Part shown: positions 10,847-19,713 of the stretch, piece after piece
How the letters are laid out: the number at the start of each line of letters is the position of its first letter
Position numbering within the stretch: position 1 is the first letter of the stretch
Origin: Fimbriimonas sp.
Lineage (GTDB): Bacteria; Armatimonadota; Fimbriimonadia; Fimbriimonadales; Fimbriimonadaceae
Assembly (NCBI GenBank): GCA_031292555.1
Contig: JARLGV010000121.1
Coordinates: 1 to 64,000 of the forward strand
Length of the DNA stretch: 64,000 bases
Direction of reading: 5' to 3'
Notes under the pieces: model-generated
What the model saw: only the letters and a program-made list of their open reading frames with translations
Database searches by the model: none
What the model was told of the DNA's origin: nothing
Made by a program: the position numbers and the translations under genes

Positions 10847-11248
10847 CTAGAGTTCCAACTTTCGGAGCCGTATGTTGGGAACAGGCAAGAGGCGTTCATC
10901 TCTACGCACCGGTGTTTTGGGCGAGTCCATCATGTGCACAATACGCCTTTCGGCCTCAGTGACATATTCCTCCAACTGACGTTCCATATCCTTGCGCATA
11001 TCCTCCATATCGTCCAGCAATCGGAGGATCAGTTCCACTCCCGCTAGATTGACGCCCATCTCCTGGGTCAATCTCTGGATGCGCTGGACCCGCTTGATGT
11101 CGGATTCACTGTATAGCCGATTCTTGGCTCCAGCTCTTGAAGGGATCACCAAACCGAGCCGCTCATATTGGCGCAGCGTCTGGGGGTGAACTCCGCAGAG
11201 GTTGGCGGCCACGCCGATCATGTAGACCGGCTGATTGTCCGTTCTCAC
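10847..11248 (-). CDS. hspR: MerR-family heat-shock repressor HspR
   Basis: A 133-residue MerR-type regulator. The N-terminal winged helix reads [20 protein letters not shown], followed by [19 protein letters not shown], the typical HspR signature; a helical region with [16 protein letters not shown] follows. HspR represses chaperone genes by binding HAIR inverted repeats with DnaK as co-repressor. It starts with GTG, and GTGA overlaps the dnaJ stop, so the two are translationally coupled. HAIR-like repeats occur both upstream of this operon (12204-12224) and upstream of dnaK (25653-25673), strongly supporting the assignment and autoregulation. Confidence 0.93.
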   Translation of the reverse strand: MRTDNQPVYMIGVAANLCGVHPQTLRQYERLGLVIPSRAGAKNRLYSESDIKRVQRIQRLTQEMGVNLAGVELILRLLDDMEDMRKDMERQLEEYVTEAERRIVHMMDSPKTPVRRDERLLPVPNIRLRKLEL

Positions 11249-12183
11249 GCCGTCACCCTTTCGAGTTCGGCAATCTTGCGAAGGAGCTCCTTCTCGCGGT
11301 CAGACGGCTTCTTCGGAATGACCACCTTTATTTTGGCGAAGAGGTCGCCCCGGGATCCCCTGAGGTTACTGATGCCCTGCCCGGCCAACCGGAAACTCTG
11401 CCCGTTTTGAGTACCTTCGGGGATCTTCATGTTGACGGCAGAGCGAAGGGTAGGCACGCGGATCTCTCCGCCGAGGGCGGCGGTTGTGTAGGGCACCGGT
11501 ATCTCGACCTCCAGGCTTTCGCCGACCGGTTTGAACGTTGAATGTGGCGCCCACTTGACAGAGACGTATAGGTCGCCAGCCTTTCCATTCTGTCCGGCCG
11601 CGCCCTTGCCGGGCACCCGTAGCTTCTTGCCGTCCGAGATGCCGGCCGGGATCTTCACTTCGACCTTCTTTGTCGTTGGTTCGGACGTGAACCCCTCTCG
11701 CAGCCTCCTCGCGTCCATCGTTTGGTAAGTGAGGACGCGCTGAGTTCCGGTGTCGATCTCTTCGAGCGTGACCTCCACCGTTTTCTCGACGTCGCGAGGC
11801 TGCATCGTCTCGAGGTCGTTGAAGTTCATGTTCATGCGCGGCCCGCCGCCCCTTCCGCCCGCGAAGAGGTGCTCGAAGATCGACTCGAAGCCTCCGGCGC
11901 CACCGACATGCTGGAAATCGCCGAAGTCAGCGCCACTGCCTTGCGGATTGAAGTGCTGAGCGTGCTCCCAGTTCGCGCCGAACTGGTCGTACATCTGTCG
12001 CTTCTCGGGATCGCTGAGGACTTCGTACGCCTCGCTCATCTCCTTGAACTTCGCCTCTGCGGCCTTATCATTCGGGTTGACGTCGGGATGGTACTTGCGG
12101 GCCAGCTTTCGGTATGCGGATTTGATCTCCTTCTCATCCGCCTTCCTCGTCACACCCAATATCTGATAGTAGTCTTTCGCCAT
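11245..12183 (-). CDS. dnaJ: DnaJ/CbpA-type J-domain co-chaperone
   Basis: J-domain protein of 312 residues that stimulates DnaK ATPase and delivers clients. The J domain occupies about residues 1-70 with HPD at 32-34 ([11 protein letters not shown]). A Gly/Phe-rich linker (about 75-125) follows and then two beta-sandwich C-terminal domains ([36 protein letters not shown]). The CxxCxGxG zinc-finger repeats of classical DnaJ are absent, making it a type II/CbpA-like J protein. It heads the dnaJ-hspR operon (GTGA overlap). The gene name could equally be cbpA. Confidence 0.93.
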   Translation of the reverse strand: MAKDYYQILGVTRKADEKEIKSAYRKLARKYHPDVNPNDKAAEAKFKEMSEAYEVLSDPEKRQMYDQFGANWEHAQHFNPQGSGADFGDFQHVGGAGGFESIFEHLFAGGRGGGPRMNMNFNDLETMQPRDVEKTVEVTLEEIDTGTQRVLTYQTMDARRLREGFTSEPTTKKVEVKIPAGISDGKKLRVPGKGAAGQNGKAGDLYVSVKWAPHSTFKPVGESLEVEIPVPYTTAALGGEIRVPTLRSAVNMKIPEGTQNGQSFRLAGQGISNLRGSRGDLFAKIKVVIPKKPSDREKELLRKIAELERVTA

Positions 12184-12203
12184 ATCACTCTGCCGCTCAA
12201 TTA

Positions 12204-12224
12204 CATGAGTATATAACGCTCAAG
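12204..12224 (-). promoter_or_regulatory. HAIR operator of the dnaJ-hspR operon
   Basis: On the minus strand the sequence is CTTGAGC-GTTATAT-ACTCATG, matching the HspR-associated inverted repeat CTTGAGT-N7-ACTCAAG at 12 of 14 arm positions with the exact 7-base spacer. It ends 21 bases before the dnaJ start and contains a -10-like TATACT, so bound HspR should block initiation. The repressor is encoded in the same operon. Confidence 0.85.
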
Positions 12225-12500
12225 TCCTTGCTAAGGTTTCAGGAAAGAGAAGATACTGTTCTCAATTCATGGGCCATGAGGGCAACGTGTGTTCTGCGGT
12301 GCGTGAGCTTTGGCTCAATTGCGTCCTTGAACGATAGGAATCCGTCATCGGATAATCGACTCCCGCCCGCTTCGAAGACAGCTTCCCAGTTCGGTAAGAG
12401 TGTCACGCAACGACGCAATGATCGCAAACAGGAGCGAAGCAATAGTCGTCGATAGGAGCCTCAACCATCGTGTGAGCTAGTTTGCCCTGCAATATTGGAA
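12225..12500. other. Intergenic region between fusA-like gene and dnaJ operon
   Basis: No convincing gene. It should hold upstream promoter elements of dnaJ-hspR (minus strand). A minus-strand frame (12239-12442, 67 codons) contains a protein-like stretch around LSDDGFLSFKDAIEPKL but lacks a ribosome site and recognisable domain. It could be a decayed or repeated element; I treat it as unassigned. Confidence 0.3.
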
Positions 12501-12527
12501 GGTGGCCGGTTCAAAGAACCGGCCACC
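12501..12527 (-). terminator. Hairpin downstream of the EF-G-like gene
   Basis: Perfect 12-bp stem GGTGGCCGGTTC / GAACCGGCCACC with a 3-base loop, 26 bases past the stop of the minus-strand EF-G-like gene. No long T-run follows on the minus strand, so it may act as a weak intrinsic or mRNA-stabilising structure. Confidence 0.55.
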
Positions 12528-12553
12528 ATGTCTGGCGCACTTTCTACCGGGGA

Positions 12554-14623
12554 TTAGTGATCTTCGCGTTCGGCACGCTGCTTGGCGTACTCGGTGACGA
12601 GGGCTTGCTGCTCTGGGAACGGCATCTCCTCGTAATGGGAGAGCGACTGGCGGAATCGGCCGCGGCCCTTTGTGATTGAGCGAAGGTCGAGTGCGTAGCG
12701 CATCATCGTTGCCATTGGGACGATCGCGCGGACTCTCGTCTTGCCGGGAGCAACCGGGTCCATGCCCTGCAGCCTGCCTCGGCGTCCGTTTAGGTCACCG
12801 ACTACGTCGCCCACGCATTCGTCAGGAACGTCCACCTCTACGCCCATTTGGGGTTCGAGTATGACGGCCTGGGCCTTCTCTGCGGCGGCACGCAACGCGA
12901 TTGCGCCAGCCATTTTGAAGGCGGCTTCGTTCGAGTCGACATCGTGATAGCTGCCGTCATAGACGGTGATCTTGAAGTCGGTGGCTGGATAGCCGGCGAT
13001 CAGACCGCCGTCCATCGCCTCACGAATGCCCTTTTCGATGGCGGGGATGAAGTTCTTCGGAATGGCGCCACCGACGACCTTGTTGTCGAACTGGAAGCCT
13101 TGGCCTCTTTCGAGCGGCTCCATCTCGACCCAACAGTCGCCGAACTGACCCTTGCCGCCCGTCTGCCGCTTGTGCCGGCCCTGTGCCTTTGCCGAGCCTT
13201 TGACGGTCTCACGATAGGGAACTCGCGCTTCCTCGGTAATGACGCTGACACCGAACTTGGACTTCAGTTTTTCGATAACTGTGTCCAGATGGATGTCGCC
13301 CATGCCCTCAAGGATTTCTTGGTGCGTTGCGGCATCGCGGGTATGGCGGAAAGTCGGGTCCTCCTCAAGGAGACGCTGAATCGCACTTCCCAGTTTGTCT
13401 TCGTCCGACTTAGTTGCTGGCTTGACCGCGATCCGATAGATGGGTTCAGGGAACTCGATGCCGGGCAACTGGATTCGATCCTTGGCGGTCGTCAACGTAT
13501 CGCCGGTGTGGGTATCGGCGAGCTTTGCGAGGGCGCCAATATCGCCGGCGCTTACCCCAACAGAGGCTTCCTGACCCTTGCCGTGCGGTGTAAAGAGGTT
13601 GTGAATCCGCTCCGAAATGTCGCGATTGACGTTGAGGACGGTCTGGTCTACCTTGATGGAGCCGCTGAAGATGCGTACGTAGTTGATCTTGCCTACGAAC
13701 GGGTCAGCGGTCGTCTTGAAAATGAAGCCAGCCAAGGGACCGTTTGCATCTGGCGCCAACGGCTTGCCGTCGAACACCTTCGGTACGTCCACCGGAGAGG
13801 GCAGCTCTCCGCAGATGCGGTCAAGCAGCGTCGCGACTCCGATGCCGCTCATTGCCGATCCGACCAGTACCGGGATAACGCGACCGGTTTCGATTCCGAC
13901 GAGTAGGCCGTGCTCGATCTCTTCCTCGGTCAACTGCTCGCCCTCAAGGTACTTGAGAGCCAGTTCGTCGTCGCCCTCGGCTGCCGCGTCCATCATCTTC
14001 TCGCGCCTTTCGGCTGCCTCGCTGGCATATCCGGATGGCGCTTCCTCGACGTCGACTCCGCGGTCTCGGCCCTTGTACACCTTCATATTCAGCAGGTCGA
14101 GCACGCCTGAGAAGGCCGCCTGGTGACCGATCGGAATCTGGGTGTTGACAACTTTGCGGCCATAAAGCTGATGAAGCGTGTCCATCAAGCCGTCGAAGTC
14201 GGCGTTGTCGCGTTCGAGCTTATTGACAAAAATGCATGTGGCGAGGCCGTGCGCCTGAGCGACTTCCATCGCGAGTTCGAATCCAACATCGATGTCTCGC
14301 TTTGCTTCGCACACGATAATCATCGATTCGACCACGCGCGCTACCCCGTGAAGGTCTCCGATAAAGTCGGGATAGCCGGGAACGTCGATGAGGTTGATCT
14401 TGCAACCATGCCATTCCATCGGCATGACGCTCGCGCTTAGCGATATCTTGCGCCGGATTTCCAGTGGGTCGTAGTCGCTCTGCGTGTTTCCGGCGTCCAC
14501 GCTGCCGACTCGGTCGATCGCTCCGGCGGTGTAGAGCATGTGCTCAACGAGCATCGTCTTTCCAGAACCGCCATGGCCTACAATAGCAACGTTTCGTATT
14601 TTATCTGCGGTGTATTGCTTCAC
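12554..14623 (-). CDS. Elongation factor G-like GTPase (EF-G2 type)
   Basis: A 689-residue translational GTPase with full EF-G domain order: G domain, beta barrel, and domains III-V (VPYRETVKGSAKAQGRHKRQ marks domain IV). Its P-loop is GHGGSGKT (16-23), not the GHIDAGKTT of canonical EF-G. Switch II reads DVPGYPDF, with Tyr84 where EF-G has the catalytic His. The G4 motif is NKLE rather than NKxD. The first two features are typical of the EF-G2 group (as in Thermus EF-G-2), so this is unlikely to be the main translocase. It starts with GTG after GGAGGG. A canonical fusA is expected elsewhere. Confidence 0.9.
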   Translation of the reverse strand: MKQYTADKIRNVAIVGHGGSGKTMLVEHMLYTAGAIDRVGSVDAGNTQSDYDPLEIRRKISLSASVMPMEWHGCKINLIDVPGYPDFIGDLHGVARVVESMIIVCEAKRDIDVGFELAMEVAQAHGLATCIFVNKLERDNADFDGLMDTLHQLYGRKVVNTQIPIGHQAAFSGVLDLLNMKVYKGRDRGVDVEEAPSGYASEAAERREKMMDAAAEGDDELALKYLEGEQLTEEEIEHGLLVGIETGRVIPVLVGSAMSGIGVATLLDRICGELPSPVDVPKVFDGKPLAPDANGPLAGFIFKTTADPFVGKINYVRIFSGSIKVDQTVLNVNRDISERIHNLFTPHGKGQEASVGVSAGDIGALAKLADTHTGDTLTTAKDRIQLPGIEFPEPIYRIAVKPATKSDEDKLGSAIQRLLEEDPTFRHTRDAATHQEILEGMGDIHLDTVIEKLKSKFGVSVITEEARVPYRETVKGSAKAQGRHKRQTGGKGQFGDCWVEMEPLERGQGFQFDNKVVGGAIPKNFIPAIEKGIREAMDGGLIAGYPATDFKITVYDGSYHDVDSNEAAFKMAGAIALRAAAEKAQAVILEPQMGVEVDVPDECVGDVVGDLNGRRGRLQGMDPVAPGKTRVRAIVPMATMMRYALDLRSITKGRGRFRQSLSHYEEMPFPEQQALVTEYAKQRAEREDH

Positions 14624-14733
14624 CTAAAACCCTCCTTTGGGCGATTTGGCGTCGTCACAGACCTCGCAGTGCCTGGACTGCAGCGGCGTCTTGTTAACAG
14701 CATACGCTTTTTTAACTTGCGGACGCTTGCCAA

Positions 14734-14765
14734 CAAAAATCCCCCAGGCATAAGACCTGAGGGAA
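14734..14765 (-). terminator. Terminator of the RRM protein gene
   Basis: On the minus strand, TTCCCTCAGG / CCTGGGGGAT form a stem around a 7-base loop, followed directly by TTTTTG. This is a classic intrinsic terminator about 22 bases after the stop at 14788. Confidence 0.8.
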
Positions 14766-14787
14766 TTTCTTTTGTTCGCCGGTTAAA

Positions 14788-15222
14788 TCAGTACCGGCTG
14801 CCGCCGCGTCCGCCGCCGCCACCGCGACCGCCTTTTCCGCCGCCACGACCGCCGCCGCCGCCGCCACCACCACCGTAGCCGCCGCCACCGCCGCCGCCGT
14901 AGCCGCCACTGTCGCGACCGCCACCGCCACCACCGCCGTAGCCGCCGCCACCGCCGCCGAAGCTACGGCCGCCGCCGCCACCACCGCCGCCCTCACCGCG
15001 AGGTCGGGCTTCGTTAACGGTCAGGCGTCGACCGCCCATCTCCGAGTTGTTCTTGTCCGCGATAGCCGCTTCCAGGTGATCCGAGTCGATGTCAACGAAC
15101 GCAAATCCTCGACCTTCAATAATCCGTGGATTCTTGCCGCCGTAAGCCGCAAAGTGCTGAACGAGTTCGTCTTCGTTCGCCGAGTAGGGAATGTTCCCTA
15201 CATAGAGAGTCTTAATTGCCAT
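14788..15222 (-). CDS. RRM-type RNA-binding protein with glycine-rich tail
   Basis: A 144-residue protein with one RNA recognition motif (about residues 3-75): RNP2 is LYVGNIPY and RNP1 is RGFAFVDI (38-45). The tail from about residue 77 is almost entirely Gly with Arg, Tyr and Ser. This matches the small bacterial Rbp proteins, best known in cyanobacteria, which bind RNA and often respond to cold; the RGG/YGG tail may drive phase separation or multivalent RNA binding. AAGGA lies before the ATG, and a 7-bp hairpin (15233-15251) sits just upstream in the 5' leader. Cold or autoregulation is inferred, not shown. Confidence 0.93.
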   Translation of the reverse strand: MAIKTLYVGNIPYSANEDELVQHFAAYGGKNPRIIEGRGFAFVDIDSDHLEAAIADKNNSEMGGRRLTVNEARPRGEGGGGGGGGRSFGGGGGGYGGGGGGGRDSGGYGGGGGGGYGGGGGGGGGRGGGKGGRGGGGGRGGSRY

Positions 15223-15349
15223 ATCTATCCTTGCCCACGCTCCCCGTGGGCGACCGTAACCGTTCTGCGTGAATCAAGGCTCTCTGACGTGGGAAATCCG
15301 TATCTGAGTGCGAAGCTTTTTGGCGCAAACTGTTCCGATGCCATCTATA

Positions 15350-15380
15350 TTATAGCCAGTTACCACGGAGTTGGCTATAA
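15350..15380. promoter_or_regulatory. Inverted repeat over the promoter of the RRM gene
   Basis: Perfect 9-bp arms TTATAGCCA and TGGCTATAA separated by 13 bases, so half-sites are 22 bp apart, two helical turns. One arm overlaps a minus-strand TATAAT (15354-15349), the likely -10 for the RRM gene 127 bases downstream. This geometry suits a dimeric repressor; the regulator is unknown. Confidence 0.5.
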
Positions 15381-15456
15381 ACTTTGCGTTATGACGGTAC
15401 CGATAGACAAAAGGCTCTTATTGTCTTGCACTAATTAATGGTTTTATCAAGGTAGT

Positions 15457-16101
15457 TCATCCGATTTGGACGACCAATGAGGACCCTGTCTCCTGTACCG
15501 AGACATTGAGAAAGTGGGGGATTCGGGCATCGGCGGCGGCAAGTTCGGGGCGCTCCGCTCCGCCCGTTACGGCGATCGCCTTCATACCTCCTGCATGGGC
15601 CGCCTGTACTCCGGCCGCGACATCCTCGAATACGAGACAGTCTTGAGGGGCGAAACCCAATCGCTTGGCAGCGAGCAAGAAGGGATCCGGATTCGGCTTG
15701 CCGCGTTCGACATCGTCCGCATAGACGGCGAACTTCGGCCTCAGGCCAACTGCGCCTAGGCGCGCGGTGGCAACTACTTTGGCGCCCGACGTCACGATGC
15801 TCCATCGGTCGGGATTGATCGAACCAACAAAGGCCTCGGCGCCGGGGTTGAACACGATCCCGTCCGTATCCTCCGCTTCGGCGTATCGAAGCCACGCGTC
15901 TTCCTCCTCGACGTTGCAGTCGGGGGCGAGCATGCGGATGGAGTCAATTGCCCTGCGTCCATGAATCCGAGGAACTACATATTCCGGGTCCATGCCCATC
16001 CGAACCGCCCATCGGGCCCAAGCCCTGTCGACAACCCTGATAGAGTCGATTAACGTCCCGTCCAAGTCAAAGAGGACGGCTTCACATTCAAATGTTTGCA
16101 T
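15457..16101 (-). CDS. HAD-superfamily sugar-phosphatase-like hydrolase
   Basis: A 214-residue haloacid-dehalogenase phosphatase. Motif I is VLFDLDGTLIDS, with nucleophile Asp12 and acid/base Asp14. Motif II is the Ser in SIVTSGAK. Motif III is the Lys of RGKPNPDPF and motif IV lies in CLVFEDVAAGV. The helical cap between motifs I and II fits the phosphoglycolate/sugar phosphatase subfamily; the substrate cannot be read from sequence. I start at the ATG (16101) just before motif I rather than at 16239, because the intervening 46 residues are Pro-rich and not protein-like. No obvious operon partner. Confidence 0.88.
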   Translation of the reverse strand: MQTFECEAVLFDLDGTLIDSIRVVDRAWARWAVRMGMDPEYVVPRIHGRRAIDSIRMLAPDCNVEEEDAWLRYAEAEDTDGIVFNPGAEAFVGSINPDRWSIVTSGAKVVATARLGAVGLRPKFAVYADDVERGKPNPDPFLLAAKRLGFAPQDCLVFEDVAAGVQAAHAGGMKAIAVTGGAERPELAAADARIPHFLNVSVQETGSSLVVQIG

Positions 16102-16265
16102 GATTGGTTTTTGCGGGGTGCAGGGTGTACTTGGATTCTGCGTCTTTGGGGGTGGGTGTATGGCTATTAGGTTCGAGTCGAAGCTGGATGGTGTGAGGGA
16201 GGCCAAATTGGGGGGCATCCGCTGTTTGGAGTCCGACACTGACCCCTGATCCCAAATCTCCCTCG

Positions 16266-17759
16266 CTACACAATTGTCGACAACCCCTGCGCCATCGTGA
16301 TTTCATGGGCGTGGTTGACGGTGAAGGCGATTCGGCTGGTTACGGACTCTAGAATTCCCTCGGCGCCGGGGTGGCCGTTTCCGCTTGCTTTGACGCCGCC
16401 GAAGGGAAGGTGGACCTCCGCTCCGATGCTCGGAAGGTTCACGTAGCCCAGGCCATACTCGGCGTGGTCGCGGACCCATCGCCACTTGCGATAGTCCTCC
16501 GTGATCACGGCCATCGAAAGGCCATAATCGGTATCGTTGTAGACGTCGACCGCTTGCTCCATACCGCTTACGGGGATGATCGCGACATGAGGACTGAACG
16601 CTTCCTCCCGAAGGCAGAAGCTGTTTGGCCGGTACTCCAATCGGTAGACGAACGGGCTGACGAAGTTGCCGTTGGCATAGGCGCCGCCAGTAAGGACCTT
16701 CCCATCGACGAGCACTTCAGCGCCCTCTTCGCGGGCTTTCTCATTGTGGAGTTGCCACTTGTGGAGGCCGGACGCTTCGATCAAGGGCCCCATGAACACG
16801 GATTCGTCAAGACCGTCTCCTACCCGAATACGGGTGACCTTCTCCAGGAAGCGTTCTGTAAAGGCGGTTTCGACCTTCCGGTCGATAATGATGCGGCTGG
16901 TGCTGACGCAGCGTTGGCCCGAAGTCTTGAAGGCGCCCAGGATGCAAGCGTTTACCGCGATGTCCAAGTCGGCGTCCTCCAGAATAATGGTGGCGTTCTT
17001 ACCGCCCATCTCGGTTGCGACAAACTTGTAGAGATCGCCCGAGGCGACTTGCTGAATGTACTTGCCAACCGCTCGCGATCCGGTGAACAGGATGCCGGCG
17101 ACGTCTTTGTGCCTTACAAGCGGATCACCGCAGGATTCGCCGTCGCCTTGGACCAAGTTGATGACGCCGGCAGGAAATCCTGCTTCCTCGAACAACTGAG
17201 TCAGTTTATAACCGCAGATTGGAGTCTGTTCGGCCGGCTTGAAGACGACGGTGTTTCCCGCTAGCACTGAGGGAAGAATGACCCACATCGGGATCGCGCT
17301 AGGGAAGTTCCAGGGCGCGATGCAGGCGATGACCCCCTTAGGGCGCCGTAAAATGAACGCGTCCTTCGCCGGGATCTCGGAACTGACGGTGTACCCGTTC
17401 GGCATGCGGCCCAGACCGGCCATGTACTGGGCCATGTGGAGCGCTTCGACCGCATCGGCCCGGCCTTCGTTGATCGGCTTTCCGCATTCGCGGGTGATCA
17501 GCGTCGCGATCTCGTCGATGTCGCGCTTCAATAGCTGGGCAAGGTTATCGATGTACTCGGCACGCTTAACCCACGTGAGGTCTCGCCACGTCTGATAGGC
17601 GGACTTTGCGGCTGCGACCGCTTCATCGACCTCTCCCTTACCAGAAGATGGCGCCGTGCCGACGACCTCTTTTGTGTTCGCCGGGTTGACGCTTTCAAAC
17701 TGCTTGGCGGAGCCTGCCCATGCACCGTCGATGTAGTTCTTGGATTGAATCGGAGTCAC
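16266..17759 (-). CDS. NAD(P)-dependent aldehyde dehydrogenase
   Basis: A family member of about 497 residues that oxidises an aldehyde to the acid. Visible features: APWNFPSAIPMW substrate-channel motif, FTGSRAVGK cofactor loop, the general-base Glu in ATEMGGKNATIIL and the nucleophilic Cys in KTSGQRCVSTSR. The end LPFGGVKASGNG is typical. I favour the GTG at 17759 because it places NYIDG about 7 residues from the start, normal for the family; a TTG at 17801 is the alternative. TACACT lies 6 bases before the GTG, suggesting a leaderless mRNA. Substrate is unknown; semialdehyde dehydrogenases are the closest in look. Confidence 0.9.
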   Translation of the reverse strand: MTPIQSKNYIDGAWAGSAKQFESVNPANTKEVVGTAPSSGKGEVDEAVAAAKSAYQTWRDLTWVKRAEYIDNLAQLLKRDIDEIATLITRECGKPINEGRADAVEALHMAQYMAGLGRMPNGYTVSSEIPAKDAFILRRPKGVIACIAPWNFPSAIPMWVILPSVLAGNTVVFKPAEQTPICGYKLTQLFEEAGFPAGVINLVQGDGESCGDPLVRHKDVAGILFTGSRAVGKYIQQVASGDLYKFVATEMGGKNATIILEDADLDIAVNACILGAFKTSGQRCVSTSRIIIDRKVETAFTERFLEKVTRIRVGDGLDESVFMGPLIEASGLHKWQLHNEKAREEGAEVLVDGKVLTGGAYANGNFVSPFVYRLEYRPNSFCLREEAFSPHVAIIPVSGMEQAVDVYNDTDYGLSMAVITEDYRKWRWVRDHAEYGLGYVNLPSIGAEVHLPFGGVKASGNGHPGAEGILESVTSRIAFTVNHAHEITMAQGLSTIV

Positions 17760-17840
17760 CTCAAGAGTGTACCGGAGCGTTTGGGCGTTCCTGGGGACCA
17801 AGGAGTCCCCTAAGCCAAGCAGGTATCCTGTTCACCTGTC

Positions 17841-19661
17841 ATGCGAGGCACGGCATGGATCAGTCTGAACCTTGGCCTGCTGTTGGCCCTCTCCCGTCTG
17901 GGATCTGCCGCAGAGGCACATGCGAAGGACGCAGTTGTTTTCGTAAACTCGGTTCCGGTTCTGGAACTCAAGTCAGGACACGACCGCCAGGAATTGGACA
18001 AGCGGGCTGCCTCAATCGCCCGATCGCTGAGGTTTGCCGGAGCCGACGACGAGGTCTCCGTGAAGACATCGGGCGCATCCGCGATCGTCAAAGTCGGAAC
18101 GAGCACGTCCATCGCGGTGAGCGATGAAGAGGCACAGAGTCATCAGGTTTCGGCGACTCGACTTGCCACCAAATGGGCCGACGCGATACGGGACGCACTG
18201 AACCTGCCGACCCTAAAGTTCGGTGATGACTCCGAACGGCTTCCAACTAGTTCGTCGAAGATTGCGAGTCTCGTCGGAAGCCTCGCAATGGACGCTGTTG
18301 TGACGAGTTCAGACGATCATGTTGTGACGGTTAAGCACATCGACGGTGCGATCGTCCTATCGGCGCTTGGAGTAGGCGATGCGCAGATCGTTGCGGAATC
18401 GGGAAATTCGCAGCGAAGACTCAATGTCTCTGTTCGGCCATACGCTGCGGTCCTTCCGCAATCCCTGATCGTCGAGGTGGCGGGCACTCCCGCTTCGGCA
18501 AGCCTGGTGAACGATGCGGTTGCGGGAGCGTTGCGGACAAGGGTGACCCACATTCAGGGAGCTCGGGCCGGGTTTGCGGCTATTCACACGGAACAGCTTG
18601 CCGAGGGGAAGCAAGCTTCTTACGATGCGTGGGTACGCGTTCGTGCCAACGAGTCGTTCGATGGAGTTGGTACGGTTCACGTGACGGTGCGCAACGTGGC
18701 TCTGCCCGACGTGAGAGACACGGCGTTGTGGTACTCGAACAACCCGGAGGACGTGACGCAAACTGGCAACCTGTTCACCTCGTTCTTGAAGCCGGGCGAA
18801 TCGGTTCGGTTCCTCTATCACCACATTAACGGAGCCTCTCAGCCTCTTATATTCAGAGTGGAAGCAGTCAACACTTCGGAAACGACCGCACGGCTGGCTT
18901 TACGTCCGGCCGACTCGAAACCGAACCAAAACCCGGTTGCCGCCGGAGTGTCGGTGGCGCGGCAATTCCTCAGCTCCCTCGCTTCGAATTCTTCTGAGGT
19001 CGTGTCGATTCCACCCCATTCGACCTTGCCAATCGCGTTTAGGATGCTGAGCCCGAAGGACACTACCAGCGGACTTTGCACGTTGCGCCTGATCGACGGG
19101 CCTTCCGAACTTCAAATTCGAACAGAAGCCCTACCGCCGTTCGACCTGAGCCCGGAGTGGTACAACGCCACATTCACGGCCGCGCCGTGGAGGGAAGCAG
19201 GCGTCCATGCGATCAACTCGTTCGATGCGGGAGCCTATGAGCCCTCCGACCACATCTACCCAAACCCGTACAAATCGGAGGAGATCCGGTATCGGGTTGG
19301 AGATCGATTCGCGGTGGCGACGATCGGGCAGAAGCCGATCGCCGGAGTCGATCACAGCCGAAACCTCGACGGGAACTATGGAGTGCTATATTCCTTCAAA
19401 GCGGTGCTTGAGAATCCGACATCGAGTTCCGCGGACGTTGAACTGCTCTTTGAGTCGAGCGCCGGATATACCGCCGGCCTCTTCCTCGTCGACGGAGAAC
19501 TGGTCCAGACTCCTTACCTCGGTCCGAAGGGCCAGAGCCAAGTTCGTAAGTGGCGGCTGGGACCAGGCGTGACCCGAACCATCGATATCGAGACGCTCCC
19601 GGTAAGCGGAGGAGCCTATCCGGCCACGTTGACTTTTCGCCCCGCGCTGGGCGACAAATGA
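17841..19661 (+). CDS. Secreted protein of unknown function
   Basis: A 606-residue exported protein with an N-terminal signal peptide (hydrophobic to about residue 22, likely cut after GSAAEA). After it comes a domain reading VVFVNSVPVLELKSG, then SIARSLRFAGADDEVSVKT: a short beta-rich module seen in Gram-negative-type secreted proteins. Residues about 150-200 (VVTVKHIDGAIVLSALGVGD) look like the N-terminal domain of pilus-assembly/secretin proteins, followed by several beta-sandwich-like segments. No enzyme motif is seen. It is divergent from the aldehyde dehydrogenase and lies 52 bases before the TPR gene on the same strand. Function unassigned. Confidence 0.8.
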   Translation: MRGTAWISLNLGLLLALSRLGSAAEAHAKDAVVFVNSVPVLELKSGHDRQELDKRAASIARSLRFAGADDEVSVKTSGASAIVKVGTSTSIAVSDEEAQSHQVSATRLATKWADAIRDALNLPTLKFGDDSERLPTSSSKIASLVGSLAMDAVVTSSDDHVVTVKHIDGAIVLSALGVGDAQIVAESGNSQRRLNVSVRPYAAVLPQSLIVEVAGTPASASLVNDAVAGALRTRVTHIQGARAGFAAIHTEQLAEGKQASYDAWVRVRANESFDGVGTVHVTVRNVALPDVRDTALWYSNNPEDVTQTGNLFTSFLKPGESVRFLYHHINGASQPLIFRVEAVNTSETTARLALRPADSKPNQNPVAAGVSVARQFLSSLASNSSEVVSIPPHSTLPIAFRMLSPKDTTSGLCTLRLIDGPSELQIRTEALPPFDLSPEWYNATFTAAPWREAGVHAINSFDAGAYEPSDHIYPNPYKSEEIRYRVGDRFAVATIGQKPIAGVDHSRNLDGNYGVLYSFKAVLENPTSSSADVELLFESSAGYTAGLFLVDGELVQTPYLGPKGQSQVRKWRLGPGVTRTIDIETLPVSGGAYPATLTFRPALGDK

Positions 19662-19713
19662 TCTCCGAATCGTGAATACGTAGAAGAGGGGATGGGCACG
19701 AACCGATAGGCAC

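Noticed and set aside
12239-12442. Minus-strand 67-codon frame with a partly protein-like sequence, perhaps a transposase relic
   Set aside because: No catalytic motif, terminal repeat or ribosome site; not enough to call a mobile element.
12848-13906. 352-codon frame antisense to the EF-G-like gene
   Set aside because: Overlaps conserved GTPase domains on the other strand; not protein-like.
14800-15000. Dense CCGCCG/CCACC repeats that look like a microsatellite or CRISPR-like array
   Set aside because: They are Gly codons of the RRM protein tail read on the minus strand; no spacer-repeat periodicity.
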